Below, piece by piece: positions 49,245-61,401 of a stretch of 64,000 nt of DNA. The position numbers and the translations under genes were made by a program. Source of the DNA: Agroathelia rolfsii (taxonomy: Eukaryota; Basidiomycota; Agaricomycetes; Amylocorticiales; Amylocorticiaceae); assembly GCA_018343915.1 (NCBI GenBank), contig JABRWF010000002.1, positions 310,001-374,000 on the forward strand. Direction: 5' to 3'. Within the stretch, counting starts at the first letter, position 1. Every line of letters begins with the position of its first letter. The notes beneath the pieces were generated by a model that saw nothing but the letters and a program-made list of their open reading frames with translations, made no database searches and was not told where the DNA came from.

Positions 49245-51146
49245 GGACATTGCACATACAATAAGCACTTTATCGTCGGCAAGGAGGCGGCCAGGGCATG
49301 CTCTGTCAGTGCAGCAATTGTAAATCACCATGTCCATAGGTATACGTATACAGAGACTCTATACCTTCTGCCAAAACCAAAAAACCATTTCACGTGGATC
49401 CCTTTCAGGATTTTCACCCAAGAAACGTTCCAGCATAAAGCGCTCAGGGTCTTTATAAAGACGAGTATCGTTCATCATAAAACTTTATGATATTCTAGGT
49501 CATCATGTGCAGTGGCTGGTCTGGGTATTGAAGTAGACTTACCGAATATTTGGCAAGATGAGAGATCCCTTGGGTATGAAGTACCCCGCATGGACATCGT
49601 CTTGAGCAACCTTGTGGGGGACAGCTTAGCATGAAGAATTAGTTATAACATCCATTCGAAAAAGAATAAGCATAAGTACTGACCATTTGGTACAACAACA
49701 ATCCAACGGAATAGTTCACTGATCAATGCGTTAGTATAAGGCAAATGAATCCTATCTGAAATTGATGGAAGCCGTTGGGCCCCCACAACAGCGTCAATCT
49801 CTTCTCGAGCCCTCTTTATTACGGTAGGATAAAGTGCCATTAATAAGAAGAGGCCTCGGACAATGGAAACAGTCTAGCTATGAAACCGAAGTTTTATATT
49901 TATTCATTTGACTCTTATATGGGCGCATGGGAGTGCATATACTCACTGTATCGGCGCCACCAGCGTAAATCCCCGCAGATGCCGATTTAAGAATATGCTC
50001 TTCTCTCGGCGAGATATCAGTATTTGCCAGAAGAGCTGATGCAGACGATGGAACAGCGGTACCCATTGCTAGATGTAATACTGTATAGAAATAGTAAAAT
50101 TTCCCCATACATTTAACTCACTATTTGCTCTTTGACAAACTGGAACGGAGCATTCACAAACTCTTGCATATGATTTGACCATTCTTTTCCCAGATTCTTG
50201 AAATTCGCACCCGGGAACCAGTCGGGTAGTTTCTCCACTAAAAATTACACCATGTCGGATTGGCATTTGAGAAAAAGTGAGTTTCAAAGGCTTACGGCTT
50301 GGGAAGATGTCCACAATCCAGGGCAATGAATCGGGGGCCCCGGCAAGGGAGATCTCCTTCATCATTCTTTCTGCATTAAATACAAAAGGATCATCTTTTT
50401 CGTTTGCAGCGTAGCCGTACGAAATCTTGAGGATGATTGATCCGGCAAAGCTATGAATAGGGGTAATAAAATCAATAACATAGACGACCGGACCGTGACA
50501 TTACGCATTGTAATAAATTGCTAGCTTACTGCCTAACACGATCAGCTAAGTCTTCTGACGAAGATGATATCCGCCGCAGAAAACTGAGGCTTTCGTCTTC
50601 GATGACATGGTAGTGCTGAGCCATTGCCACTTGGGTACCTAGTAATTTGTGCATGTATGCACGCTGCTTTTTGAAGTATGCGCCAGGTGATATAAGAGAT
50701 AGAAGGTTATCACTGCAGCCAGAGAGCTTTAGCATGGGTGTCAGCTCTCTTTCGGAATAAATGGAGCCCTTATATTCCAGCATTTCAGTTGCTGTCTGGA
50801 CAGAGTTTATGATGATGATATGTCGATTGAGAATAGACACATGTACAATATCTCCTGCAATCGTAGACCACATTCAGTTCATAAGGATTGAAAAGCACTC
50901 CGAAAACAAAACAAAACAAAAACAAAACAAAAACAAAAAAAAATCTCCACCATATTTATAGGCCTATCTTGAAAACAAATCCCTATCCTCTTTTGCAAAA
51001 AATATTGAAAGCACCGAGCAGATAAGAGAGGCGACTGAAGGGCCTGGCGGTAAGGGTGGTCTTCCATCAGGCAGCCACCGATTTCTCAACAGATATGAAG
51101 AAATTGCCAGGCAAACTATCACCAGCACTGTTGTGGAGTCAAACAT
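49245..51146 (-). pseudogene. cytochrome P450 relic, disabled and 3'-truncated
   Basis: Class-E P450 of the large basidiomycete secondary-metabolism type. Exons can be followed from the ATG at 51146 (membrane anchor, PPLPPGP hinge) through GDIVHVSILNRHIIIINS, FAGSIILKISYGY, the helix-I motif YAGGADT, the ExxR in SELFRW, DPERFMLERF, and a heme-loop exon at about 49302 with ACPGRLLADD. Three lesions are visible. A TAG at 50964-50966 interrupts exon 1 where a Trp is usual before KYGD. A six-base T run (minus strand, 49379-49384) shifts the frame inside the heme-binding FGFGRR motif. The last 60-70 residues are missing because transposon sequence begins at about 49243. Intron 1 also holds an (AAAAC)n tract. 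A sequencing error could explain the homopolymer lesion but not all three. Confidence 0.85.
50903..50944. repeat. (AAAAC)n-type A-rich tract
   Basis: Imperfect AAAAC/AAAAAC repeat ending in A9, inside intron 1 of the P450 relic. Confidence 0.85.
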
Positions 51147-52016
51147 GATGGCGATAGTATACACAGATGGCTAACATGGTTCAGGTTTTATGTATGCTAT
51201 CAATATAGATTCGTACTTGCATATTACCACTGCCGATTAGGCAAAGATGTGGTGAAGAACATCGGAGATACATCGTGTGACTCTTGGGGCTTATCTTATG
51301 TTCTTATGAAATCAAACTACTACCATCATGTTCGTTTGGGCTTGATGTGACATGCCTAGCTTTCTTCCAAATATAAATTGTTTTTTTTTTTGTCTACTAT
51401 ACAGGCGTCCACAGAAACATCGTATGATCAATTGTCATCACGTGTCGCTTGCTTTTTTTTTTTTTTAATACGTTTGTATACCGCATCATGTACTGAAGAC
51501 AAACTACGGTGTAAATGGCTAAGGGGTAGATTCAGACAATAAGGGAAATGTGGAGTGTGGTGGCATAGGGGGGAAGTTAGGAGAATTGAAGCTGCATATA
51601 AAATGACCAGCCTGATATGACAATAGTGATCAAGAGGGAAGGAAAGAAGTTAAGTCACGTGTTGCTTGACCTCGTCGAGTCGCATAGCCCCGGGTCTGCT
51701 GGCTTTGCATTCTATCATGAAACATAGATCGCTTCCTTCCACATTGGCACAACACTCTCACGTCCATGGCAGCAACATTCAACAAAACATGCAGTGGCGG
51801 AAAGTTGCTCCTTTACTAGCTAGAGATAATTGAAATCAAATCAATTGCATCCAGTCTTCTGGTCTCTTTATATACCGGCGCTATTACTTCATTCGGTATC
51901 GAGGGTTGATGACTATGACGTGATCGCCCTGGCTCATCTCAAGCTGGTGTTGTTCCCTCTTACCATTCTGCGGGTTATCGGCGAACGTTGTTATTATTGA
52001 ACACTCTTCAACACTC
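51147..52016. other. intergenic, divergent promoter region
   Basis: 870 bp between the P450 relic and the GNAT-like gene. Two poly-T runs near 51380 and 51455. TATATA at about 51869-51874 lies 145 bp before the GNAT ATG. Confidence 0.5.
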
Positions 52017-52866
52017 ATGGCTAATGCACCTCAGGCTGCAGGCGAACCCTATGTCCGGCTATTGTATCCCACAGAACTTCCAGCCATCGCCCAACTCGGC
52101 CGGCGTGCGCTCATACAAGACCCTGTCTACAACTTCTTCGGTAACAAAGACTCTGTGAGCGATTACGTCAAGAAAATAATGTTCTCTAGGTCTTACCCAA
52201 GTTCCTCTTCTTATCTCGTTGGAAGCACCCTCAGAACGGTGGGAGCGAAGCCCATGCAGTCCATCTTGAAGCATTCATTAGATTCTTGACTCGCGCTTGT
52301 GCCCTGAAAGATGGCCGCATCACGGTTGTCGCCATTCCACGCGCTAATCAAGAGCAGATTGTCGCCTTTGCAGCCTGGCTTCGCCCACACAAACGGCTAC
52401 ACCCGTGGCAGATTCGGACATTACTACAAAGCGGAGTTCTCAGAGTTCTCAAAGGATGGGGTTTGGGCATATTCAAAGTTAGCCGTGCACATCTGGAACT
52501 TTTGCAATGATGTTCACCCGGTTTTCATATCCTCAGACCACCGTATTCAATTTCTCACGCCCATCCAAGGAATCTTTCAGAAACTATTACAAGAATAAAC
52601 GGCTTGACGAAAAGCTTGGAGATACATGGCATTTACTAGTTGCTGCGACGGATCCTGATGTTGAGGATAATAGTGAGCGAGTCGAAGCCCCTATAATGGA
52701 AACAATCAAGTTCATCAACTTTATAGATTACATAGGGAAACTGTGTGGTGAAGCCTTTCATTATCGATCACGTGCGACCTATACGCTCGAAGCTACTACG
52801 GAAAAGGCAAGAGAAGAATATGCGGCTGTTGGTTTCCAGGCAAGTTATGATCTGTACTTGTGGTAA
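52017..52866 (+). CDS. GNAT-family N-acetyltransferase-like protein
   Basis: Four exons (52017-52200, 52260-52477, 52537-52672, 52736-52866) give 222 aa. The start VRLLYPTELPAIAQLGRRAL resembles the opening strand-helix of fungal GNAT proteins. The core has IVAFAAWLRPH, DTWHLLVAATDPDVE (strand beta-4) and TLEATTEKAREEYAAVGFQ (beta-5/alpha-4). The acetyl-CoA pyrophosphate loop, usually Q/RxxGxG/A, is poorly conserved: the joined sequence reads EDNRKLCGEA. The protein may therefore be catalytically weak, or intron 3 is misplaced. The 3' end is also uncertain: a GC-AG intron from GCAAGT at about 52840 would replace the last eight codons. Substrate unknown. Confidence 0.6.
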
Positions 52867-53831
52867 TGGCGACAATGGCTCAGCTGGTCGTCGGCATTTT
52901 AGCTGGTTGAAGAGCTCGTGGCTGGAAGGGGAGAGGTTAACGGGCAAGGAGTTTCCACCACAAATCCTAGTCAAGCGACTGGCGTCAAATTTTGGACCAT
53001 GATCAGGGTTGGTTCTTGGTCTTTTATTTAGTGTTTATTACTTACAGAATTAATGAAATAGCAACACCAGCCCGACGGTCTCTCATGATTGCTGTTACTT
53101 TGAAAAAAAAAAAGTGTTACTGGTAACTAACAGATGCTTACGGCTTTTGTTGCTTTTACATCCTTTGTTTTTACTTGCAATATTTTTTCTCATAAGTGTA
53201 TTTGAGCATGTCCCATGATAGAAGACTGCGCTGGTAGACATCTTCAAGATTCATACGACCGTTAGAGTTAGCGTTTTTAAGGTGTAACTTATGGGGATTG
53301 AAAGGAAGCTTCAGGTAAAAACGAATGATGAGTATTTTATTTTGGGATATACTACGGTTGTTCATAGTACAGGTGAGAATGCTAAAGCCAGCACCACGAC
53401 TATAGCCTGAGCAGTGGCCCATAGTTTATTGTTTATCATTGAATTGAGGGCCCTCGAGCTCTTCACAAATTCACTAAATGGGCCGGCCGGGAACGGAAGC
53501 GGAAGTGATCGAGCCGGCCAACAAGCGCGGCCAACACTTTTTCTTGCGTCTGTAATCACCAGAAGCAAATTGCTTAGTGCGCGAACAAACGTCCATCATC
53601 GTTGCCAGAATCGCATGCAGAAGGATTCTTGTTGTCCTCTCGCCCTCGGGCCCAGCCGGCAAGCATGTGGGACAGAATAGGCAGGAGTACCAGAAAGGAG
53701 TACGAGTCTGGGCTCATATGTCAATAATTCTCCGTAGCACACAAAGTTCAAGTCCCTGGCGGGAGTCTTCTTTCCTTGCACTCTTTTTCCCCCCGTGCTA
53801 CCAGTACTGCTCAGGCTACTGCCCCGCCCTC
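52867..53831. other. intergenic
   Basis: No supportable gene. The frame of the next gene is open from about 53577 but its best start is 53832; an in-frame ATG at 53718 is an alternative. Confidence 0.45.
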
Positions 53832-55768
53832 ATGCGCTCTCTAGCACAACGAAACCTGTCGACTAGACAACTCCTTGTCCTAGTCCCTACCTGTGCCCTC
53901 ATCCTCTTCGCTGGTTCCCAACTTGAATTGCACTCGTCCACCAACTCATTCCAGCCCAGCACGGAAACGTTTACCGTCACTACTATTGTCTCCTCATCCG
54001 TAACAGACACATCCTGTCCTTCTCCAGATGCACCCAGAAGACCCCAACTGGAGCACACTAGCAGCTGTCGTCCCCTCTCGTCGTCTGACCCTGCGTTCGC
54101 CATCGAACTGTGCGAGGACTATGGCCAATGCAATTCCTTTTCTCTCCGTGTCCGCAGAACATCGGCGGAGAGCTGTGCCAGTGCAGAGTCAACAGCTAAT
54201 GAATTGATCGGCGGAGAACCCAGCCTCAGGTCGTGGATGAAAGCCGAGAGGGGCCCAGACGCTTTCTGGTTACGCACTGACGGCGCGGAAAGGTACAGCG
54301 ATGGATGGAGTTTCTACGAGGGCGACTGCTCCTACAGATTTGATGTATCGCTTCACAATCCCGGAGAGACCATCATCCAACTCTGGCACATGCATGAGGT
54401 ATTGTATTTTGAATTCGACCAATTTTTTTTTGGTTACAGTTCTCTAAAAGGAGATGCCTCACAGAATTACCAAAGCTTCTCGGAAGCCAACACCTCCTGG
54501 GCTTACCTACACCGCACACCCTTGCTGCCTCGAGACACGACCCTTCAGCCCTGCCCGAGTACATGCGAACCCATCCCGCGGCGCCTCCTCCACTCTCCCG
54601 ACCCGATGCTCGACTTCTTACCCGCCTGCACAGGCCCAGAACCCATCCAGGGGGCGTACGTACCTAACCACATCGCCGACATCCTCGAGCCCCCTTATCC
54701 CATCGTGCAACCGCTCAACCTGCCCGTCGCGGGCCGATATCAGTTCGTACCTAACGGCTGCAGGTGGAAGCACGCCGGGCTCCGATTCGGTGAGCTTACG
54801 CCCTGCACGAGGAAAGAGCAGAGGGTGCTCTTTATCGGGGATAGTCATACACGCGTAGCATCCGATGCTGTGGTATGGCGATTGAGGGGGAACAGGAATC
54901 TTATGCTCGAGTCGGTAGGTACTGGACATCATGATCAGTATACGGCCTTCTTATTCGCTTTATGGTGTTACTATTATTAGGAGAAACAAGGGCACAAGAG
55001 CGCAATGATTGATAACACGGAAATAGCTTTTTCCTGGTGAGCCAAATCCGCCGTTGCCCAAGTGTACATATATGCTGAACGCGTATCATATACTACTAGG
55101 GATCCAACAGGAGAATCTGTATTATCCATGACATGTGATGATCTCGCTAATGTCACATCCGTAGTCTTTGGCGTGGTAAATACTAATATTAGCTCATCTC
55201 ACATGAACAAACGTTCTGACAGATCATTCTCTCCCTAGACGCATCACTTCATCACATCCCAAACCTCCCTTGTCGACGGCCGTCGACGCGCCGTCGACCG
55301 AATCTCCACCCTTGCCTCTCTAGTACGCTCTTGCAGTACCGACAGTATGGATCCCTCAACAGACCCAGAGTCCGAGAGCAGCAGCAGCAGCAGCACGATC
55401 CCGCTCGTCTTCCTCCTCGGCACGGCCCAGCCACCGCGTCTAGACCATTGGCCGCGCGAGTTCAACGACCGGCGGACGAACGTACGGCTGCAGTACTGGC
55501 GCGACATGCTCCTTGCCCGCGCCCGTGCCGAGGGTTACGCCATAGTCGACATGTTTTCGTTGTCCTTGCCGCATGCAATGGAGGCACTTGGGTTGGATAG
55601 TGTGAGTTTTTATTTCACTTTATTCTTTATTTTATTTTATTTATGGGTGTTCTAATATTTTCATAGGCACATTTCTCCGGGACGGACGCAATCGATCCGA
55701 TTGTGGATGAGATCTTGGGCAAGGCGGGGGTGTGTCCCCCGATGGAGAATTCGAGTGTCTATGTTTAA
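53832..55768 (+). CDS. type II membrane SGNH/PC-esterase-like protein
   Basis: Six exons (53832-54398, 54465-54914, 54981-55036, 55100-55175, 55239-55601, 55667-55768) encode 537 aa. The ATG at 53832 gives a short basic cytosolic end and a single anchor (QLLVLVPTCALILFAGS), a Golgi type II topology. Seen: WSFYEGDCSYRFDVSLHNPGE and HMHENYQSFSEAN (beta-rich domain), the nucleophile motif LFIGDSHTR, VVFGV, and a C-terminal DSAHFSGTD that could supply the catalytic Asp/His. GDSH proteins of the PC-esterase / trichome-birefringence-like group O-acetylate or deacetylate glycans; the substrate here is unknown. Intron 1 (66 nt) has no stop and keeps frame, so retention would add 22 aa. Confidence 0.75.
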
Positions 55769-56703
55769 TTGGATTGCTCGCGGATGATGCTCGGTTGGGC
55801 CTAGCTATGCTTTTCCGGCCTCGAGTCGTGCTTTATGTCCGCCGTTACACGTTGTCCTCACATTTACTGTGATCGTTGCCGCATTGTCGTTGTCGTTGTT
55901 TTCATTGCTTTGGGCGCTTTTTCTTCTTTGACTTTGACGACTGGATAGTCTTTTTCTTACTTGTCTTCTTCAGCCATGAGGCTTTTCAGCTCTCTGGATG
56001 ATCTGGACTTGTGGAATGGACTAATAGAACACTTAAATCCGTGTTGGAGCTGCTGAAGTGCCAGTGACCGTGTTTTAGAAGGCTGGAAATTGTTAATGTT
56101 GTTGTTGTTGGATGACCTTTATGATTTTTTTTCTTTCTCATTTTCATTTTGGATGATATCATATACGCAGGGCTGTTTGTACTCTTACTTGTAGCACTCA
56201 TTGGTAATTGGTCTAATCACCATGACAGTTTATTTATTTGCTACATGTAGCAGACTGAGTACCATGAGGAATTTTTGACATAGTTGACATGTCAGATGTA
56301 ATTGTCGTGACAGTATACACAGAGTGTGGTACTCATGAAGAGCTCACCGCATACTCGAGTACTATATCACAAGCTACGCTACATTGTTTTCAAACGAAAA
56401 TTTCGACAACTTCCTAATCCCTATGTAATTACACGTAATTACACAGAAAATACCGACTAGGAATACCGCATCCAACTTGAATTCGTATGACTGTGTCCCC
56501 TACTCGATCTTCTAGTATCCTACCATTGGAGTGAGTCTGGCGGCGTAGAGAGCGCATTCGTTAGGCGCCGTCTTACCGGTGCCTCTTGAATAGCCAAGGG
56601 TGCTGGAGCGCTGATAGTTGGGCACTACAAAAGTCCAAATTGTAGAACGTGGCAAAATGGCCAAGGAAAAAGCCTGGGCGAGTAAACAAACCCCACAATG
56701 TCC
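55769..56703. other. intergenic between convergent genes
   Basis: No supportable gene or repeat. Confidence 0.5.
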
Positions 56704-58278
56704 CTAACCAACCATACTACTAGCAAATGCTTGGTGACCAGACTCGAGACCAAGCGGTTTCCCATCGTTGTTAGCTTCTTCCACCGTTGGCCGAAACGTT
56801 CGAGTTTCTTGGGTAACTTTGACCTTTAGGGTCGGGATTGGATGGGATTCTGCGTGCGTGGAGAGGCTATCTGGTAGAACACTTGATTGTAGTATGGTCG
56901 ATCTCCCGGTGCGAGGCGCGATGAGTAAAGTCGATACCGCTACGACTTCCGTTTCAGCCTGGCTCAAGCTGAGACCTAGACCGATGCGGACGATGATCAT
57001 CGAAAACACGATGCCCTGATAGCGAGGCTTTAGCATCAATTCCTCGTAGGATGAGTGGAATATATCACTGAGATGACTAACAATAACATGACAAGCCTGT
57101 CGAGACGACAAGTAAAGACGATAGCGGCGTTAAATTTTGAGCAACCAAGATCATACAGGAAGCGCAACGTACCGCATCTATGAAGAAATATTGGGCATAG
57201 CTTGAGCATACGTATGTTGCCAATAAGAGGATAAGCATAACCGAGTAAATTGCACCAGACTCGATGATCAAAACTGCAGCAGGCATTATTGTTCTTGCCT
57301 TGATTGACGCGGGAGTATGCTCTATGATCGCCTTATTGGCCCACCAAATGCGACCAGCTATCAGCACTAAGAGTAAGGTTCAGCCAAAAAAAAAACAACT
57401 ACTACAACTTCAGGGATTATGATGAGTCTTGGTACACACATGTGCAACTGAGGTTAGTGAAAAGAGTCAAAGCGAAGAAAGACGTTATGATGTGCTGCAG
57501 CTTGGCCGTAAAAACAAACTCTGAAGATGGTGCGGTGGCAAAAAGCACAAAAACGGCGACAGCAATCCCTAATGAAGGCTCAGTATTAGATATTGGTTTC
57601 TAGAGGGAAGGGGAAGGGGTCAAGGAAATGAATATGCACAGCGTACCAACGCTGGTCATGAAACAAGCCAAGACGGGTATCGTTACGCGCTTGTCTCCGT
57701 GCCAAATCCAAGACAAACGATATAGCTGGTTACAGCGAAATTAGTGAGCAAATGATATGCTGAGGCTAGGACGCTGATACAAGACGAACCATGAAGCCAT
57801 CGCCAATAATGGTCTGTAGTTGATATGCCAGAGTTTTCATGAGATAAGGATTTACATTAATTGCCCCCAGGCATTTAGCAGTTGAACCTTGATGAAATAT
57901 AAATGCTTTCAGGACACGAATCAAATCAGAAACAATATGCTATAGTTGTGACTAGATGAGTATACATAATTGTATAGTTGTAGTTCAAAGCACTATTGTC
58001 ATTTGCTCAACTGTGACTTACCATAGTGGCTAGCATAAACATCACAACAGAGACTACGAGGAGCAGCTGACTGTGCCCCTGGCCCATTTTACGTTTCTGT
58101 ACTAGGACATATATGCAAGTCGAGAAGAATACCACATAAATCCCTGGTGATAGAGACGACGGTTTGACTCATGAACTCAAGGTCCTGTGAGAAATATTTG
58201 TAGCAACGAGGGAATACCATAAAGTACAGATTCTATGCAAATAGAAATGAGGGTGGCTACATCCAAGGAGAGGGCCAT
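56704..58278 (-). CDS. fungal seven-transmembrane protein, unknown function
   Basis: Eight exons (58278-58218, 58143-58022, 57939-57790, 57725-57647, 57568-57440, 57366-57173, 57096-57082, 57015-56704) encode 353 aa. Seven hydrophobic segments are seen at about residues 5-35, 46-66, 93-113, 124-147, 160-183, 205-232 and 245-263, followed by a hydrophilic C-terminal tail of about 90 aa. AGRIWWANKA, LIIESGAIYSVMLILLL and IVRIGLGLSLSQ match a membrane-protein family that is expanded in Agaricomycetes and has no assigned function. It is not one of the recognised Ste3 pheromone receptors. Exon 7 is only 15 nt; without it the TM7 segment is not continuous. Confidence 0.75.
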
Positions 58279-59155
58279 CGTGACAAGTGACACTAGTGGT
58301 AATGAGAAGAATGCCAGCGGTAGAGAACGGAGGTGTGACGATTAGGTCACAGAGATAACACACGAGAGAGAAAGAAGTGGTGTAGGTGGTAGATTCTGTT
58401 CAAGCCTGGCTACTACGCCTCCTACGATACATGCGTATTTATATGTGTACGGATAGGAACTATACAGTATTATATCATTTATTTGTCCCCTCCGGGATCG
58501 TTCGTACCAACAACAAGATGCCAGAGGGATGGCGGCGCGGTGACATGCGGTCACGAAGTGACGGAGCGTTACAGGAGGCAGACAAATCACTCAGGACTAT
58601 AAATAAGTGTCACGTTACAGAAGCAGCTCCTTTTAAGTCTAGGTACATAGCCCTACAGTTTGAGTTCATCAGTTGTTGATTTGCAAGAGGAAGGCAAGTC
58701 TGTTCAAGCCATCATCTTCCCCCATCTGGTATATCCCTGAACCCAAGAGCGCACGTCCGATTAAATCAACGCCGCATTACTCGAGAGTTAGCTCAACAGA
58801 ATGCCATCATCTTGACAATCCAGACCATCCCCTTATCTTGTTTCTCATAACTTTTATCTTTGATCATCATAAGTAGCAATGCTATTTCCCAATTACCTGT
58901 GGACTGAGCATCGCAATGATACCGATTCTTATTGCAAGTACCAAAAAAAAAAACGCCACTACCAGCTGCATTGTTGCTAAATTTGGTATAAGGTAGCTGA
59001 TGGACTTCTTCGTTTGAAGGTGGCTGAAAGACTTGGTTCGCAGTCCAAGTGGCTGAAAGGGGTTGAATACGTACTTGAACGGCCCTGGGACTCACAGCAA
59101 AACTTTACTTGTTGCTCCATAACGATAACGACTTTGCGACCCTTGCTGTACCAAC
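58279..59155. other. intergenic, divergent promoter region
   Basis: 877 bp between divergent 7-TM and BTB genes; no gene or repeat seen. Confidence 0.5.
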
Positions 59156-60340
59156 ATGTCTGTGACCCCTACCTCGACATACAAATCATCCGGCTACGCT
59201 CTTCCCACTAGTTTTGTGGATGGGATAGAGAGCCACACTGGCACAATGCCGTCATCAGCGCAAGCCCCTACTGTATCATACAACCGCCGTTATTATCTCC
59301 AGGATAACATGGAAACCTTCCTTGTACGACGAAGCACCTCTCTTTTGGGCTTTAATGCTAATTTTAGAAAGAAAAATGGTACCAGGTTGAAGATCAGCTC
59401 TTCCGAATTCATAGTCATTTCCTTACGAGAGAATCAGACACGCTTTCCTTTATCACGTCGCGTGAACGAGATCCTGCCAGTCAGGCCATCCCAGTCCCTG
59501 GTGTCACAGTGCGTGAATTTGAGAGTTTGGTAAAATACTTCTATTACGGGTGAGTATTTGCCGCTGTTGTATCTCGGCCCGCTGTTTTGCGTGCTAAATG
59601 TTCTAGCAGCATGCGCAACGACGAAAAACCAACGCTTGATGAGTCTATTGATTTGCTCAGCATAGCATCTCATGACGACTTCCAAATGACACGGGTTAGG
59701 GCGCGCGCCATTGAGGATATTGAAATTACTGGAGGCATCACCGATCCCATACAGAAGATCGTACTAGCGAAGAAACACAACGTACGGGAGTGGCTTGCAT
59801 CGGCAAGCGTGGTTCTCACGGAACGTGACAAGCCACTTACACTTGATGAAGCCAATTTGCTTGGGTCAGAGACGTACGTTGAGATTATGGGCGCACGAGA
59901 GAAGAGACTTCGTGATTTGCTCGAAAGGGCTGAAAGGAAGGTGCTTGTTTGTTCATTTTGATTTCCACTAAAATTATCAGCCTTACATTTGAAAGTGAAC
60001 CCAGATGATCCCCGTGAGTTCGCAGAATGGCGCGCTGCTAGAGGCTAAACCCTCTCCGACGGCATCGGCAGATGGGAAAGAGAAAGTCTCCAATTCCCTA
60101 GGTTTCTCAGCCCAGTCTACGCCTTTCACCAATCACGTTCCTCCTCCGTCTATCACCACCTCTTTCGGCTCCGGCTTTTCTTCTACACCTTCGTTTGGTC
60201 AAGGCACTCCTACATTTGGTACTTCATCCTCCACCGTCGCTTCATCCGGCTCTTCGTCTACCACGCCCTCGACGTCTACATCTACCTTTGGCGCAGGGAT
60301 TTTCGGAAGCTCGTCATCTAAGAGCTCCTTGAAAAAATAG
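59156..60340 (+). CDS. BTB/POZ domain protein with FG/Ser-rich tail (copy 2)
   Basis: Four exons (59156-59323, 59386-59549, 59607-59940, 60005-60340) encode 333 aa. The BTB core runs YYLQDNMETFLVEDQLFRIHSHFLTRESD (about residues 45-73), then REFESLVKYFYYG. Helical repeats follow (NVREWLASASVVLTER, DEANLLGSETYVEIMGAREKRLRDLLERAERK). Intron positions match copies 1 and 3. The last exon differs: instead of the IFWP ending it encodes a Ser/Thr-rich segment with about five FG dipeptides (SFGSGF, SFGQG, TFGTS, TFGAG, IFGSS), similar in style to nucleoporin repeats. Function unknown. Confidence 0.85.
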
Positions 60341-61401
60341 TCGCTGAGACTTTCCCTACTCACAGCTGTCTATCCTCGGTTGTGGTGTCTAAATAGGACG
60401 TATTACGACTAATTATAATATGACACTACTAATAACACTATCGCACCTATTATGTTCTTTCAATTTTGTCTTAATTATCGACTTGGAATTGCTCCTAATG
60501 TGAATGATAGGACTCTCCAATTGACCGTAAATTTGTGATAAAGCTTATATGCGATTTCTTACTAACTTAGAATCCTCGCCGTACTACTAGTACTAATTGC
60601 GTTCTAAAGCTTTGATGCAGTCGTGAGCTTTTGGTCTTGGCTCAGGAAGTTTAGTATACGATCTGACCCGGCCCAGGTACCGTAAGCTCGAACAAAGGTG
60701 GCGACTGGTTTCTGATAGGTTCCTATAAGAAAATGTTAAAAAAAAAAACTGAATTGTAAGGGAAAAGGTGTGCGTTGATCTACAATTCAGTGGGGACTTT
60801 CTTACAGGCCGGGGTGGTCACTAACTTGAAAATGAGAACTATGGTATAGAAAGAAGCTTTTTTTTTTTCACCGAGTTTAGCTCGGCAGAATACAGTCGAT
60901 TCGATTTGCAGTCCGAATCACATTATCCCTTCAGCTTGGCTCGCAGAATAGTATCCCCTAAGAGGTTCTTCAGATGCATCTTGATGGTATAATCTGAGAT
61001 GCTGTCAAGTTCAAGTTGCTCTTGATCGATTTGACGCTTTCCGGATTGCTCTGTTGCTCAACACTATACCGGTGGTGTTTCTACACATTGTTACCCCAAT
61101 CTTCACTCGACAGCGCTGGATTACGCGTTGGAGCCCATAAGTTTACTCCATGCACGCGGAAAAGATTCTGTGATGCATCAAAGGAAGAATGCCTACTCAG
61201 AAAACACGCGCTTGATAGCGAGGTTTCAAAAAATTGGATCAAGCTCAACCTGGCCATCGTCAGACGAGTTCACATCGACTCATCCACGCATGTATCCGCC
61301 AATCGTATGAATTATAGATCACGGAGTTGTATAAGTAACCCAGGCGTAGTGCCCAAAAGGCCCCCGTCTTTAATTCGGTAACCTCTGGTCGAACTCCCAA
61401 T
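60341..61401. other. intergenic between tandem BTB genes
   Basis: 1.06 kb with homopolymer runs near 60745 and 60860. No supportable gene. Confidence 0.5.

Noticed and set aside
37903..51146. RiPP or secondary-metabolite cluster (UstYa plus P450)
   Set aside because: The two are separated by five housekeeping genes, the P450 is dead, and no precursor is seen.
53577..53831. N-terminal extension of the PC-esterase-like protein
   Set aside because: The frame is open but begins without ATG; the ATG at 53832 gives a clean signal anchor. The ATG at 53718 remains a weaker alternative.
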